Assembly (NCBI GenBank): GCA_964383565.1
Contig: CAYLIK010000026.1
Span: 1-28,423, forward strand
Length of the DNA stretch: 28,423 nucleotides
Source: CANJQJ01 sp964383565
GTDB lineage: Bacteria > Pseudomonadota > Alphaproteobacteria > Sphingomonadales > Sphingomonadaceae
Direction of reading: 5' to 3'
Shown: positions 1 to 9,047 of the stretch, piece by piece
Position numbering within the stretch: position 1 is the first letter of the stretch
How the letters are laid out: each line of letters begins with the position of its first letter
Notes under the pieces: model-generated
The model's database searches: none
Told to the model about the DNA's origin: nothing
What the model saw: the letters and a program-made list of their open reading frames with translations, nothing else
Position numbers and translations under genes: made by a program

Positions 1-2
1 AA

Positions 3-1565
3 TCATTCCCACTCGATCGTGCCGGGGGGCTTTGAGGTGAAATCGTAGGTGACGCGATTGATCCCTTGCACCTCGTTCACGATCCGCGTCGCGACACGGC
101 TCAGGAAGTGCGGGTCGAAGGGGAAGATGTCCGCCGTCATGCCGTCAGTCGAGGTGACGGCGCGGAGCGCGCAGACATTGTCGTAGGTGCGTCCGTCGCC
201 CATCACGCCCACCGAGCGGACGGGAAGCAGCACCGCGAACGCCTGCCAGATCGCATCGTAGAGGCCAGCGTTGCGGATCTCCTCAAGATAGATCGCGTCG
301 GCCTTGCGGAGGATGTCGCAGCGTTCCTTTGTGACCTCGCCGGGAATGCGGATCGCGAGGCCGGGGCCGGGGAAGGGGTGGCGGCCGACGAACACGTCCG
401 GCAAGCCAAGCTCGCGGCCAAGCGCGCGGACCTCATCCTTGAACAGCTCGCGCAACGGCTCGACCAGCTTCATGTTCATGCGCTCGGGCAGGCCGCCGAC
501 ATTGTGGTGGCTCTTGATCGTCACCGAAGGCCCGCCGGTGAAGCTGACGCTCTCGATCACATCGGGATAGAGCGTGCCCTGTGCGAGGAACTCAGCGCCG
601 CCGATCTTGCGGGCTTCATCCTCGAACACATCGATGAAGGTCTTGCCGATGAACTTGCGCTTGGCTTCGGGGTCGGTGAGGCCCTTGAGACCGTTGAGGA
701 ACAGGGTTTCCGCATTCACATGGACGAGCGGGATGCCATAATGCTCGCGGAACAGGCCGACGACCTGATCGGCCTCGCACATCCGCATCAGCCCGTGATC
801 GACGAACACGCAGGTAAGCTGCTCGCCGATCGCCTCATAGATCAGCACCGCCGCCACTGCGGAATCGACGCCGCCGGAGAGACCGCAGATCACCCTGCCC
901 GAGCCGACCTGCTGGCGGATCTCGCGGATCTTGGTCTCGCGGAACTCGGCCATCGACCAGTCGCCGGCAAGGCCGCAGACGTGGCGGGCGAAGTTGGCGA
1001 TCAGCTTGGCGCCGTCGGGGGTGTGCACGACCTCCGGGTGGAACTGGACGCCGTAGAAGCGGCGCTTCTCGTCCGACGTCACGGCATAAGGCGCGCCTTC
1101 CGACCAGGCGACGGGACTGAAGCCGGGCGGCAGCGCATCGACCTTGTCGCCGTGGCTCATCCACACCTGATGCCGCTCGCCTTCTTTCCAGAGACCGTCG
1201 AACAGCGCCGAGCGCGCGCCGACCTCGATGAAGGCGCGGCCGAATTCACGTGCGTCCGAGGATGGCACGACCGAGCCGCCGAGCTGCTGGCACATCGTCT
1301 GCTGGCCGTAGCAGATGCCGAGGATGGGAATGCCGGCCTCGAAAAAATGGCCGGGCGCACGCGGGCTTCCCGCATCGGCGACCGAGGCTGGCCCCCCCGA
1401 GAGGATGATCCCCTTGGGTTTCAGGCGATCAAATGCCTCTGCTGCGGCGGAGAAAGGAGCGATTTCGCTATAGACCCCAGCCTCGCGCACGCGGCGGGCG
1501 ATGAGCTGGGTGACCTGGCTGCCGAAATCGACGATCAGGATGGATTCGTGGTGCTGGGCCGTCAT
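3..1565 (-). CDS. guaA: GMP synthase (glutamine-hydrolysing)
   Basis: Converts XMP to GMP using ATP and ammonia released from glutamine, the last step of guanine nucleotide synthesis in the cytoplasm. The 520-residue protein has the usual two-part layout. The N-terminal class I glutamine amidotransferase domain carries the nucleophile Cys85 in GICYGQQ and the His176/Glu178 pair in FHPEV. The ATP pyrophosphatase domain follows, with its P-loop SGGVDS at residues 230-235, and the C-terminal dimerisation domain ends in PPGTIEWE as in most GuaA proteins. Length is normal and the gene is complete, with its stop codon only 2 bases from the window edge. It lies 49 bp downstream of a small secreted-protein gene on the same strand and may be read through from it. 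No clear Shine-Dalgarno is seen before the ATG. Identification is secure. Confidence 0.98.
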   Translation of the reverse strand: MTAQHHESILIVDFGSQVTQLIARRVREAGVYSEIAPFSAAAEAFDRLKPKGIILSGGPASVADAGSPRAPGHFFEAGIPILGICYGQQTMCQQLGGSVVPSSDAREFGRAFIEVGARSALFDGLWKEGERHQVWMSHGDKVDALPPGFSPVAWSEGAPYAVTSDEKRRFYGVQFHPEVVHTPDGAKLIANFARHVCGLAGDWSMAEFRETKIREIRQQVGSGRVICGLSGGVDSAVAAVLIYEAIGEQLTCVFVDHGLMRMCEADQVVGLFREHYGIPLVHVNAETLFLNGLKGLTDPEAKRKFIGKTFIDVFEDEARKIGGAEFLAQGTLYPDVIESVSFTGGPSVTIKSHHNVGGLPERMNMKLVEPLRELFKDEVRALGRELGLPDVFVGRHPFPGPGLAIRIPGEVTKERCDILRKADAIYLEEIRNAGLYDAIWQAFAVLLPVRSVGVMGDGRTYDNVCALRAVTSTDGMTADIFPFDPHFLSRVATRIVNEVQGINRVTYDFTSKPPGTIEWE

Positions 1566-1614
1566 GCGCAGCCGATAGTGCGCTCGCCCCTGGCTGTCCA
1601 GCGGTCAACAAAAC

Positions 1615-2163
1615 TCAGCGAAGCGCAACCCGGCTATCGAACTGGATGTAGGTCAGCTCGCCATTGCGGACGCCGCAATTGAACGGGCGTCCCCCCTGCA
1701 TGCGGCCCTCGACGCGATAACTTTCGCCGTCGCGGTCAATGAAGTCGATGTCGTCGACCCTGGTGTCCACCCCGCGCTTGGAGGCGAGCGCCTCGGCGCT
1801 GTCGGCACAGACATTGGCCGCGTCATTTTCGGCATCGGACCAGTTACGTGTGCTGGAAGGGGCATCCTCGCGGCGGGCATCGGCCGGACCATCGTCACGG
1901 GACGAATCGCCACCATAGACCACGCCATTGTCGCGATCCTGCTTCGCCTTCGACGCCGCCGAGACGGCCGCGAAAAGGCCGCCAGCGATCACTGCTCCGA
2001 GCAGGACATTGCCAAAGGCATCGCCATGATGGCGCCCATGCCAGCGACCCCCATGGCCACCCCAGCCATTGCCCCAGCCATGGCCGGGACGCGCAAGCGC
2101 CGGCGTCGCGGAGGCAGCGAGCATCGCGGCAATCGCGATCGAACCCAGGGTTTTCCTAAACAT
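1615..2163 (-). CDS. Small secreted protein with His/Gly-rich segment, function unknown
   Basis: I do not recognise a characterised family. The 182-residue product starts with a signal peptide (MFRKTLGSIAIAAML, cleavage likely after the ALA near residue 25), so it should be periplasmic or outer-membrane associated. It continues with a Gly/Trp/His-rich stretch (about residues 27-48) that could bind metal, and then a short hydrophobic Gly/Ala segment (about 53-68). A charged linker leads to a C-terminal region with two cysteines (in NVCADS and FNCGV) that could form a disulfide. This layout resembles poorly characterised exported proteins common in sphingomonads. The ATG at 2163 is preferred over an in-frame GTG at 2172 because a GGAG lies 8 bases ahead of it. 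The gene precedes guaA by 49 bp. Confidence 0.75.
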   Translation of the reverse strand: MFRKTLGSIAIAAMLAASATPALARPGHGWGNGWGGHGGRWHGRHHGDAFGNVLLGAVIAGGLFAAVSAASKAKQDRDNGVVYGGDSSRDDGPADARREDAPSSTRNWSDAENDAANVCADSAEALASKRGVDTRVDDIDFIDRDGESYRVEGRMQGGRPFNCGVRNGELTYIQFDSRVALR

Positions 2164-2200
2164 CGCCACCACTCCGACTCACACGACAGAATGGCCTTGT

Positions 2201-2214
2201 AGCCCAAACGGGCT
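2201..2214 (-). other. Short stem-loop between hemerythrin-like gene and secreted-protein gene
   Basis: A perfect 5-bp stem (AGCCC/GGGCT) with a 4-base loop lies 18-31 bases past the hemerythrin-like stop codon. No U-rich tail follows it on the minus strand. It may be a weak terminator or mRNA end, or simply chance. Confidence 0.25.
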
Positions 2215-2231
2215 GTCGGCGCGATGAACCG

Positions 2232-2663
2232 TCAGGCGCGCAGCTTGATGCGTCCCTGCTGCAGCGCGAGCGGATAGAGCAGACCATTTTCGTGCGCAAC
2301 CCGCGCCTGAAGCCGGGCGATGATCTCAACTGTCGTTGCGCAGAAATGATCGATATCCTCTGCGATCACGTCCGCGGTCCATTCCTCGAGATAAAGTTGC
2401 CAATCCCGGGTCAGCGCCGCGTAATCGGTTTCGAACTTGTCGAGTGCGGCCACGAAATCCGTGCCATTCTCGCGCATCGATTTTTCGTAGAGGAAACTGT
2501 CTTCCTTGCCGAGATGCGCATGCAGCACGATCGCGAGCTCGGTCCTGAGCATGATGATATCGTCGAGATCGCGCGGGGACGCCTCGGCCGCGGCGATCAA
2601 TCTTTCCGCGAGGCGGCAGATATCCTCATGTTCCTTTATCAGGCGGTCCAGATCGTGACGCAT
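2232..2663 (-). CDS. Hemerythrin-like HHE domain protein
   Basis: A 143-residue all-helical protein of the hemerythrin HHE cation-binding family, which uses a carboxylate-bridged di-iron site for oxygen, NO or redox sensing. Candidate ligands fall at the right helical spacing: His12 (KEHEDI), His48/His50 with Glu54 (LHAHLGKEDS), His106 (DIDHF) and His124/Glu125 (VAHENGLLY). I chose the ATG at 2663 because it has GGAGA 6-9 bases upstream and gives the usual N-terminus. Longer reading frames would run through the rplQ terminator at 2735-2776. The gene follows the alpha operon on the same strand but is separated by that terminator, so it probably has its own promoter. The exact role (oxygen carrier, NO repair or sensor) cannot be told from the sequence. 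Confidence 0.85.
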   Translation of the reverse strand: MRHDLDRLIKEHEDICRLAERLIAAAEASPRDLDDIIMLRTELAIVLHAHLGKEDSFLYEKSMRENGTDFVAALDKFETDYAALTRDWQLYLEEWTADVIAEDIDHFCATTVEIIARLQARVAHENGLLYPLALQQGRIKLRA

Positions 2664-2734
2664 ACAAGTCTCCAATTCCGGGGAGACCCTATGGCGGCTT
2701 GATTGATAAAGGGTGTCCGTATCGTCAAAAAGAA

Positions 2735-2776
2735 AAAGGGCACGCGACGCCAGCCGCATGCCCTTTCACTGTTTTG
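2735..2776 (-). terminator. Intrinsic terminator of the alpha ribosomal operon
   Basis: Read on the minus strand just after rplQ, a stem of 12 positions with one mismatch (arms 2745-2756 and 2765-2776, outer part AAAGGGC/GCCCTTT) and an 8-base loop is followed directly by a T-rich run (TTTTTCTTTTT). This is a classical rho-independent terminator placed 10 bp past the rplQ stop codon. Confidence 0.88.
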
Positions 2777-2786
2777 GGGATGAGGA

Positions 2787-3212
2787 TCAGGCCGCTTCGA
2801 GCTCGTCCTCGTCATCATTCTGAACCGGACCGGAGTCCTGGCCCTTGGCGGACACGTCGCGGTCGACAAATTCGATGATCGCCATCGACGCTGCATCGGA
2901 GGCGCGGATGCCCGCCTTAATGACGCGGATGTAACCGCCGTTGCGGCTCGCATAGCGTTCGGCGAGCACTTCGAAGAGCTTCTTGAGCTGGGCATCGTCG
3001 AGCAGGCGGGCGTGCGCGAGACGGCGATTGGAGAGGCCGCCCTTCTTGGCGAGCGTCACCAGCTTCTCGACATAGGGGCGAAGTTCCTTCGCCTTGGCGA
3101 GGGTGGTCGTGATCTGCTCATGCTTGATGAGAGCCGCAGCCTGATTGCGGAACAGCGCGGCGCGATGGCTCGCGGTGCGCTGGAGTTTACGGCCGCCTAC
3201 ACGATGGCGCAT
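2787..3212 (-). CDS. rplQ: 50S ribosomal protein L17 (bL17)
   Basis: Structural protein of the large ribosomal subunit, lying near the peptide exit tunnel. The N-terminus MRHRVGGRKLQR and the following segment with SHRAALFRNQAA are highly characteristic of bL17. The 141-residue length fits alphaproteobacterial members, which carry an acidic C-terminal tail (here ending NDDEDELEAA). It is the last gene of the alpha operon, downstream of rpoA as in most bacteria, and is followed by a strong terminator. The gap to rpoA is unusually long at 192 bp and holds a large inverted repeat. Confidence 0.98.
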   Translation of the reverse strand: MRHRVGGRKLQRTASHRAALFRNQAAALIKHEQITTTLAKAKELRPYVEKLVTLAKKGGLSNRRLAHARLLDDAQLKKLFEVLAERYASRNGGYIRVIKAGIRASDAASMAIIEFVDRDVSAKGQDSGPVQNDDEDELEAA

Positions 3213-3302
3213 GGTCTTCTTCCTTCACGTTCGTCCCGCAGCCGTATCAGGTACTGCGGGTCAGGCGGTGCAAACGGGCCACCGCCCAAAACCCTGCTGC
3301 AA

Positions 3303-3386
3303 CGTCACCCCGGACTTGATCCGGGGTCCCGCTGCCTAATGCCCGCTGCAGAAGAAGCGGGATCCCGGGTCAAGCCCGGGATGACG
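3303..3386. repeat. REP-like inverted repeat in the rpoA-rplQ gap
   Basis: Two 31-bp arms, 3303-3333 and 3356-3386, are inverted copies of each other with about four mismatches, separated by 22 bp. Each arm is itself partly palindromic (CCCCGGACTTGATCCGGGG on the left, CCCGGGTCAAGCCCGGG on the right). The sequence type CGTCATCCCGGGCTTGACCC is, from memory, a dispersed repeat common in alphaproteobacterial genomes. It lies between two co-transcribed essential genes and would fold into a very stable mRNA hairpin. Confidence 0.85.
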
Positions 3387-3404
3387 ACCGGATTAATCCA
3401 GTCG

Positions 3405-4469
3405 TCAAAACTCCTGTTCGAGCTTCTTGGCCATTTCCTCGATATTCTCGGGCGGCCAGCCGGGGATTTCCATGCCCAGCCTCAGCCCCATCGAAGCGAG
3501 CACTTCCTTGATTTCGTTCAAGGATTTGCGGCCGAAGTTAGGCGTACGCAGCATCTCCGCTTCGGTCTTCTGCACGAGATCGCCGATATAGATGATGTTG
3601 TCGTTCTTAAGGCAATTGGCCGAACGCACCGACAGTTCCAGTTCGTCCACCTTCTTGAGCAGGTAGCGGTTGATCTGGTTGGTGTCCTGCGCAGGCTCGG
3701 CGCCGCCATGGACGGGCACTGCCGCCATGCCGATCGTCGAGGAAGCAGCGACCAGACCGTCGTCGAAGTGGACGAACAGCTGGAGCTGATCCTGCAGGAT
3801 GCGCGCGGCATAGGCCAGGCCGTCCTCCGGCGAGATGGTGCCGTCGGTCTCGACCGTCAGGGTCAGCTTGTCATAGTCAAGCTCCTGCCCGACGCGGGTG
3901 TTCTCGACCTTGTACGACACCTGACGCACCGGCGAGTAGAGCGCATCGACCGGGATCAGGCCGATCGGCGCATCGGCCGGGCGGTTGGAAGCGGCCGGGA
4001 CATAGCCCTTACCGACGTCAGCGGTCAGCTCCATGTTGAGCGTCGCGCCCTCGTCGAGATGGCAGATCACCAGATCGGGGTTCATCACTTCGATGTCGCC
4101 CGAGGTGGCGATGTCGCCCGCGGTGACTTCGGCCGGGCCGGTCGCCGAAAGCTGGAGCCGCTTCGGGCCTTCGCCCTGCATGCGGAGAGCGATCTGCTTC
4201 ACGTTGAGGACGATGTCAGTCACATCTTCGCGCACGCCGGCGAGCGAGGAGAATTCGTGAAGGACGTTCTCGATCTTGATCGAAGTGACGGCCGCGCCCT
4301 GAAGCGACGACAACAGCACACGACGCAGCGCGTTGCCGAGCGTCAGGCCGAAGCCACGCTCGAGCGGCTCGGCGACAAAAGTCGCCCTGCGCTTGCCATC
4401 CCCACCAGCCTTCTTTTCGAGGCCGTTGGGCTTCTTCATTTCCTGCCAGTTCTTTGCATTGACAGTCAC
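3405..4469 (-). CDS. rpoA: DNA-directed RNA polymerase alpha subunit
   Basis: The alpha subunit dimerises to scaffold RNA polymerase assembly and uses its C-terminal domain to contact UP elements and activators. The 354-residue protein has the alpha-NTD with the conserved LERGFGLTLGNALRRVLLSS segment near residues 36-55. It then has a linker and the alpha-CTD helix-hairpin-helix region (RTPNFGRKSLNEIKEVL, about residues 308-324). Start is a GTG at 4469 with AAGGGGA 5 bases upstream. It sits between rpsK and rplQ in the standard alpha operon order. Length is slightly above the E. coli protein, as is usual in alphaproteobacteria. Confidence 0.99.
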   Translation of the reverse strand: MTVNAKNWQEMKKPNGLEKKAGGDGKRRATFVAEPLERGFGLTLGNALRRVLLSSLQGAAVTSIKIENVLHEFSSLAGVREDVTDIVLNVKQIALRMQGEGPKRLQLSATGPAEVTAGDIATSGDIEVMNPDLVICHLDEGATLNMELTADVGKGYVPAASNRPADAPIGLIPVDALYSPVRQVSYKVENTRVGQELDYDKLTLTVETDGTISPEDGLAYAARILQDQLQLFVHFDDGLVAASSTIGMAAVPVHGGAEPAQDTNQINRYLLKKVDELELSVRSANCLKNDNIIYIGDLVQKTEAEMLRTPNFGRKSLNEIKEVLASMGLRLGMEIPGWPPENIEEMAKKLEQEF

Positions 4470-4523
4470 TTTGGTCCCCTTGGGGTTTGGCCGGGATTAC
4501 CCGAGCCGTTGAAACTGGGACAA

Positions 4524-4543
4524 CGGAGGCGTGCCCGCCTCCG
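4524..4543 (-). other. Stem-loop in the rpsK-rpoA gap
   Basis: A perfect 7-bp stem (CGGAGGC/GCCTCCG) with a 6-base loop lies 5 bases after the rpsK stop. It lacks a T tract on the minus strand, so read-through into rpoA is expected. It could be an mRNA processing or stability element inside the operon. Confidence 0.4.
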
Positions 4544-4548
4544 CCAAA

Positions 4549-4938
4549 TCACACGCGACGGCGCTTGGACGGGCGGACGCCGTTGTGCGGGATCGGGGTC
4601 ACGTCACGGATCGACGTGATGTGGAAGCCAACCGCCTGCAAAGCGCGCAGTGCCGACTCACGGCCCGAACCCGGGCCCTTCACCTCGACCTCGAGCGTGC
4701 GGACGCCATGTTCGGCGGCCTTCTTGCCTGCATCTTCGGCGGCGACCTGGGCGGCATAAGGCGTCGACTTGCGGCTGCCCTTGAAGCCCATCATGCCAGC
4801 TGACGACCAGGCAATCGCATTGCCCTGCGCGTCAGTGATAGTGATCATGGTGTTGTTGAAGCTGGCGTTCACATGCGCGACGCCGGCGGTGATGTTCTTG
4901 CGCTCGCGCCGTTTAATGCGCTGAGGTTCGCGTGCCAT
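4549..4938 (-). CDS. rpsK: 30S ribosomal protein S11 (uS11)
   Basis: Small-subunit platform protein that helps shape the mRNA exit and 16S 3' end region. The 129-residue product has the diagnostic S11 segments VAHVNASFNNTMITITD, WSSAGMMGFKGSRKSTPYAA and the C-terminal TPIPHNGVRPSKRRRV. Length is normal. It is 36 bp downstream of rpsM and 79 bp upstream of rpoA, the standard order of the alpha operon. No rpsD (S4) lies between it and rpoA, which is typical of alphaproteobacteria. Confidence 0.99.
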   Translation of the reverse strand: MAREPQRIKRRERKNITAGVAHVNASFNNTMITITDAQGNAIAWSSAGMMGFKGSRKSTPYAAQVAAEDAGKKAAEHGVRTLEVEVKGPGSGRESALRALQAVGFHITSIRDVTPIPHNGVRPSKRRRV

Positions 4939-4974
4939 TTTCTATCCTGCCTATATCTGGAGAGCGACGGGCGC

Positions 4975-5343
4975 TTACTTCTTCTTGCCGGCGATCGGCT
5001 TGGCCTTGCCCTTGCGGGTGCGCGCATTGGTATGCGTGCGCTGGCCGCGGACCGGCAGACCCTTGCGATGGCGCAGGCCGCGATAGCAGGCGAGATCCAT
5101 CAGCCGCTTGATATTCATCGACACGGTGCGGCGAAGATCACCTTCGACCTGATAGCTTGCGTCGATCGTCTCACGGATCTGAAGGACTTCCTGATCGGTA
5201 AGGTCCTGAACGCGGCGCTCAGGCGTGATGCCGAGCTTGGCGGTGATTTCCTTGGCTTTGGTGCGCCCAATGCCGTGGATATAGGTCAGCGCGATTTCAA
5301 CGCGCTTGTTGGTCGGGATATTGACACCCGCGATACGTGCCAC
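4975..5343 (-). CDS. rpsM: 30S ribosomal protein S13 (uS13)
   Basis: Head protein of the small subunit that contacts 23S rRNA, L5 and the P-site tRNA. The protein begins (M/V)ARIAGVNIPTNKR and contains the conserved GIGRTKAKEI and YRGLRHRKGLPVRGQRT segments, ending in a basic KPIAGKKK tail. I chose the GTG at 5343 as start because it gives the universal MARIAGVNIP N-terminus, a 122-residue length normal for S13, and GAGGAGAA 6-13 bases upstream. A longer frame from 5388 would add 15 residues with no family support. First gene of the alpha operon, behind the promoter at 5469-5497. Confidence 0.98.
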   Translation of the reverse strand: MARIAGVNIPTNKRVEIALTYIHGIGRTKAKEITAKLGITPERRVQDLTDQEVLQIRETIDASYQVEGDLRRTVSMNIKRLMDLACYRGLRHRKGLPVRGQRTHTNARTRKGKAKPIAGKKK

Positions 5344-5468
5344 TGTATGTTTCTCCTCGCTCCACGGGGCGGTTGGCATCCACCCCATCTCGACGCTATG
5401 ATTCCCGCCACGGACGATAACGGCGCGCGCTGGATGCGCCGCCGGTGCCGGACGTTCGGGATCGGGCG

Positions 5469-5497
5469 CATTTAGGAATGTTGGGTTTGCCTGTCAA
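5469..5497 (-). promoter_or_regulatory. Sigma-70-type promoter of the alpha operon
   Basis: On the minus strand a perfect -35 hexamer TTGACA (5492-5497) is followed by a 17-base spacer and a TAAATG -10 box (5469-5474). Transcription would start near 5460, leaving a leader of roughly 115-120 bases before the rpsM GTG. Nothing else in the 200-bp gap between the Nudix gene and rpsM looks like a better promoter. Confidence 0.75.
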
Positions 5498-5543
5498 GCG
5501 GGCGATGTCGTTCGGCCAGACTATCACCGGAATGCCGGCTGCC

Positions 5544-6023
5544 TCAGTCGCGCTTCAAGAATTCCTCCAGCCGATCGAGCGCGACGGCCTGGCTCGGCAG
5601 CATCATAGCCCTGGCTGAGGCGAGATCGAACCATGATGCGCGATCAACCTCGGGAAAGGACTTCATCGTCCCGCTGCGCGGCGGCCATTCCACTTCGAAC
5701 AGGATGCTCTGGATCGCCGCCGGATCAAGATCGCCTTCGCCGATGAAGAGGTGGACTTGCTTGCCGCCTGCTTGCCGAAAGCTGCCGAGAGGGATGAGCG
5801 GGCCATCGACGGCTATGCCGGTTTCCTCCTCGAACTCGCGGGCGGCGGCGGCGGCGGGCTCCTCGCCATCCTCGATACGGCCCTTGGGGATCTGCCAGGC
5901 GCCGGCATCCTTGTTGCGCCAGAAAGGGCCGCCGGGATGGACCAGCAGGACAGCAAGCCCATCCGCATCATAGCGATAGAGGAGAAGCCCGGCGCTCGGC
6001 GATCGTGTCGCGGTCCGGGCCAT
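5544..6023 (-). CDS. Nudix hydrolase family protein
   Basis: Hydrolyses a nucleoside diphosphate linked to another moiety; the substrate is not predictable from sequence. The 159-residue protein carries a complete Nudix box: G48, then E54, then REFEEETG, fitting G-x5-E-x7-RE-x2-EE-x-G, which binds Mg2+ and does catalysis. The segment WQIPKGRIEDGEEP immediately before and within it is typical of diadenosine-polyphosphate or nucleotide-scavenging Nudix proteins. Length is normal for a single-domain member. It lies 3 bp downstream of the GFA-family gene on the same strand, so the two are likely co-transcribed. Confidence 0.9.
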   Translation of the reverse strand: MARTATRSPSAGLLLYRYDADGLAVLLVHPGGPFWRNKDAGAWQIPKGRIEDGEEPAAAAAREFEEETGIAVDGPLIPLGSFRQAGGKQVHLFIGEGDLDPAAIQSILFEVEWPPRSGTMKSFPEVDRASWFDLASARAMMLPSQAVALDRLEEFLKRD

Positions 6024-6026
6024 GGA

Positions 6027-6401
6027 TCAGCCGATACCTTGCCGTGCTGTTTCCCAATCGCGGCCGTCATAGGGCACGATGGTCACGTCGAGCCCATGGC
6101 CGTCGTCAAGACAGCGATAATTGATGCTGATCCCGTCGGGATGCGAACGCGGGCGATAGAAGCTCTTGATACCGCATTGCTTGCAGAAAATATGCCGCGC
6201 GGTGCCCGTGCCGAAGCGATAGGTGCTGGTCTCGCCCTGGCCTTCGAGCAATCGGAAGCGGCTGTCGGGCACGATCAGGTGCAGGAAGCCTGTCATAGAA
6301 CAGATCGAGCAATTGCAGTCGAGAAGCTCGACCGGCCCATCCGGGATATCCGCCTCGAAATGGACAATACCGCAATGGCAGCCGCCGGTTACCTTGGTCA
6401 T
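6027..6401 (-). CDS. GFA/CENP-V-type zinc protein
   Basis: A 124-residue member of the glutathione-dependent formaldehyde-activating (Gfa/CENP-V) fold, a small zinc-binding beta structure. Seven cysteines match the family pattern: C8 and C10 in GGCHCG, C29, C31 and C34 in DCNCSIC, and C73 and C76 in FCKQCGIKSFY. The family name comes from Gfa of Paracoccus, but most members do not have proven glutathione-formaldehyde activity, so a specific reaction should not be assumed. The start ATG at 6401 gives the standard short N-terminus before the first CHC. It is followed 3 bp later by the Nudix gene and is 57 bp downstream of the glmS stop codon. Confidence 0.9.
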   Translation of the reverse strand: MTKVTGGCHCGIVHFEADIPDGPVELLDCNCSICSMTGFLHLIVPDSRFRLLEGQGETSTYRFGTGTARHIFCKQCGIKSFYRPRSHPDGISINYRCLDDGHGLDVTIVPYDGRDWETARQGIG

Positions 6402-6427
6402 ATCCCATCTTTAGAGAAGAACGGGGT

Positions 6428-6450
6428 TTCGACAAGCTCAGCCTGAACGG
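6428..6450. repeat. REP-type repeat fragment between glmS and the GFA gene
   Basis: The motif TTCGACAAGCTCAGCCTGAA is a form of a short dispersed repeat that I recall as widespread in sphingomonad genomes. Its core CAAGCTCAGCCTG is a small imperfect hairpin. Only one copy is visible here, so assignment rests on motif familiarity, not on repetition within the window. Confidence 0.5.
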
Positions 6451-6458
6451 ATCAAGAG

Positions 6459-8282
<1,824 letters not shown>

Positions 8283-8294
8283 AAGACTGGACTT

Positions 8295-8663
8295 TCAAAG
8301 CTGGTAGGGAACGCGAATCCCCGGCATCGTTGCCGGAAAATCCTTGATATTGTTTGTAACGAGGATGCGATGGTTGATTTGCGCCGATGCGAGGATCACC
8401 GCATCAGCCAGTTTCAGGCGTGGCCGTTCCCGGCGCAAGGCCGCAGCGTGACTCGCGATCCGGCTATCAACCTCGTCGATCGAGAAGCCCCCCAGAAAGA
8501 TCTCGATCTGGCGGATATTCTCGTCATTTCCTTTCGAAAGCAATTCGATCCAGGTTACGCGGCTGATCCAGGGACGATCGACACGGGCAATTTCGGCATA
8601 GGCCGTTGGATCGCCAGCCAACGCATAGATAAGGATGTTGCTGTCGAAGGAATAGTCGCTCAC
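8295..8663 (-). CDS. vapC: VapC-like PIN-domain toxin ribonuclease
   Basis: A 122-residue PIN-domain protein, the toxin of a type II toxin-antitoxin pair that would cut RNA with Mg2+ or Mn2+. Acidic residues fall where the family requires them: Asp7 (SFDSNIL), Glu40 (TWIELLS), Asp87 (LKLADAVILA) and Asp108 in TNNIKDF, the equivalent of the usual TRNxxDF. The active site therefore appears intact. Its ATG overlaps the stop codon of the upstream antitoxin-like gene by 4 bp (8660-8663), the normal arrangement for such modules. It lies between glmU and glmS on the same strand. The name VapC is by family; the target RNA is unknown. Confidence 0.88.
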   Translation of the reverse strand: MSDYSFDSNILIYALAGDPTAYAEIARVDRPWISRVTWIELLSKGNDENIRQIEIFLGGFSIDEVDSRIASHAAALRRERPRLKLADAVILASAQINHRILVTNNIKDFPATMPGIRVPYQL

Positions 8664-9019
8664 TCGTTCGCGCTCTTCCCCGCGATCTTGTCGAGATAGA
8701 CCTGGCGCTGGCGATCATCCTCCTCATCGAACAGATCAGGAAATTCCGCCTTCACTTCTTCATAATCGTCATCCCACGGCCGGGTCCACGAGGCGCGTTC
8801 CCGGCGTTGCCACTCGACGGCATCGCCGATGTCCGTGCGATCCTTCCAGATGCCAAAAGCCTGATCGAGCCAACCCTTGCCGCTGGCGGGTGCGGCCTGA
8901 ACCCGATATCCCTTCACTGCCTCACGCAGAACGGCCGCGCGCGACTTGCCCTGCTCGGCCGCTAGCTGGTCGAGCCATTGAATATCCTCATCGGGCAAAT
9001 CGGCGAGAATCCGAGTCAT
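8660..9019 (-). CDS. Ribbon-helix-helix antitoxin (VapB/CopG-type)
   Basis: A 119-residue protein whose N-terminus (TRILADLPDEDIQWLDQLA, then GKSRAAVLREAVKGY) has the strand-helix-helix pattern of CopG/RHH DNA-binding antitoxins. The C-terminal half is acidic and Trp-rich (WTRPWDDDYEEVKAEFPDLF), suited to wrap and neutralise a PIN toxin. It is somewhat longer than the usual 75-90 residue antitoxin. The gene order, antitoxin first with a 4-bp overlap onto the toxin, supports the pairing. Its start codon touches a cluster of TGATATCA palindromes that probably form its autoregulatory operator. No Shine-Dalgarno is visible before the ATG. Confidence 0.85.
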   Translation of the reverse strand: MTRILADLPDEDIQWLDQLAAEQGKSRAAVLREAVKGYRVQAAPASGKGWLDQAFGIWKDRTDIGDAVEWQRRERASWTRPWDDDYEEVKAEFPDLFDEEDDRQRQVYLDKIAGKSANE

Positions 9020-9047
9020 GATATCTTGATATCATATCGTGATATCA
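9019..9047 (-). promoter_or_regulatory. Palindromic operator array of the toxin-antitoxin module
   Basis: Three near-identical 8-bp palindromes lie side by side: TGATATCT at 9019-9026, TGATATCA at 9027-9034 and TGATATCA at 9040-9047. They fill almost all of the 30 bp between the glmU stop codon and the antitoxin ATG. RHH antitoxins typically bind tandem short palindromes, which fits. Direct reading of the repeats is certain; the operator role is inferred. Confidence 0.7.

Noticed and set aside
66..1682. A 538-codon open frame on the plus strand opposite guaA
   Set aside because: It is the high-GC antisense shadow of guaA, with no recognisable domain and His/Arg/Asp-rich composition typical of such shadows.
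2664..2759. N-terminal extension of the hemerythrin-like protein
   Set aside because: It would begin inside the intrinsic terminator of the ribosomal operon, and the internal ATG at 2663 has a good ribosome binding site and family-like N-terminus.
3012..4619. A 535-codon open frame on the plus strand opposite rplQ and rpoA
   Set aside because: Antisense to two essential genes and running through the REP-like repeat; no protein-like features.
8283..8294. A glmS ribozyme/riboswitch upstream of glmS
   Set aside because: Only 12 bp separate the toxin gene from glmS, and the glmS ribozyme is known mainly from Gram-positive bacteria.
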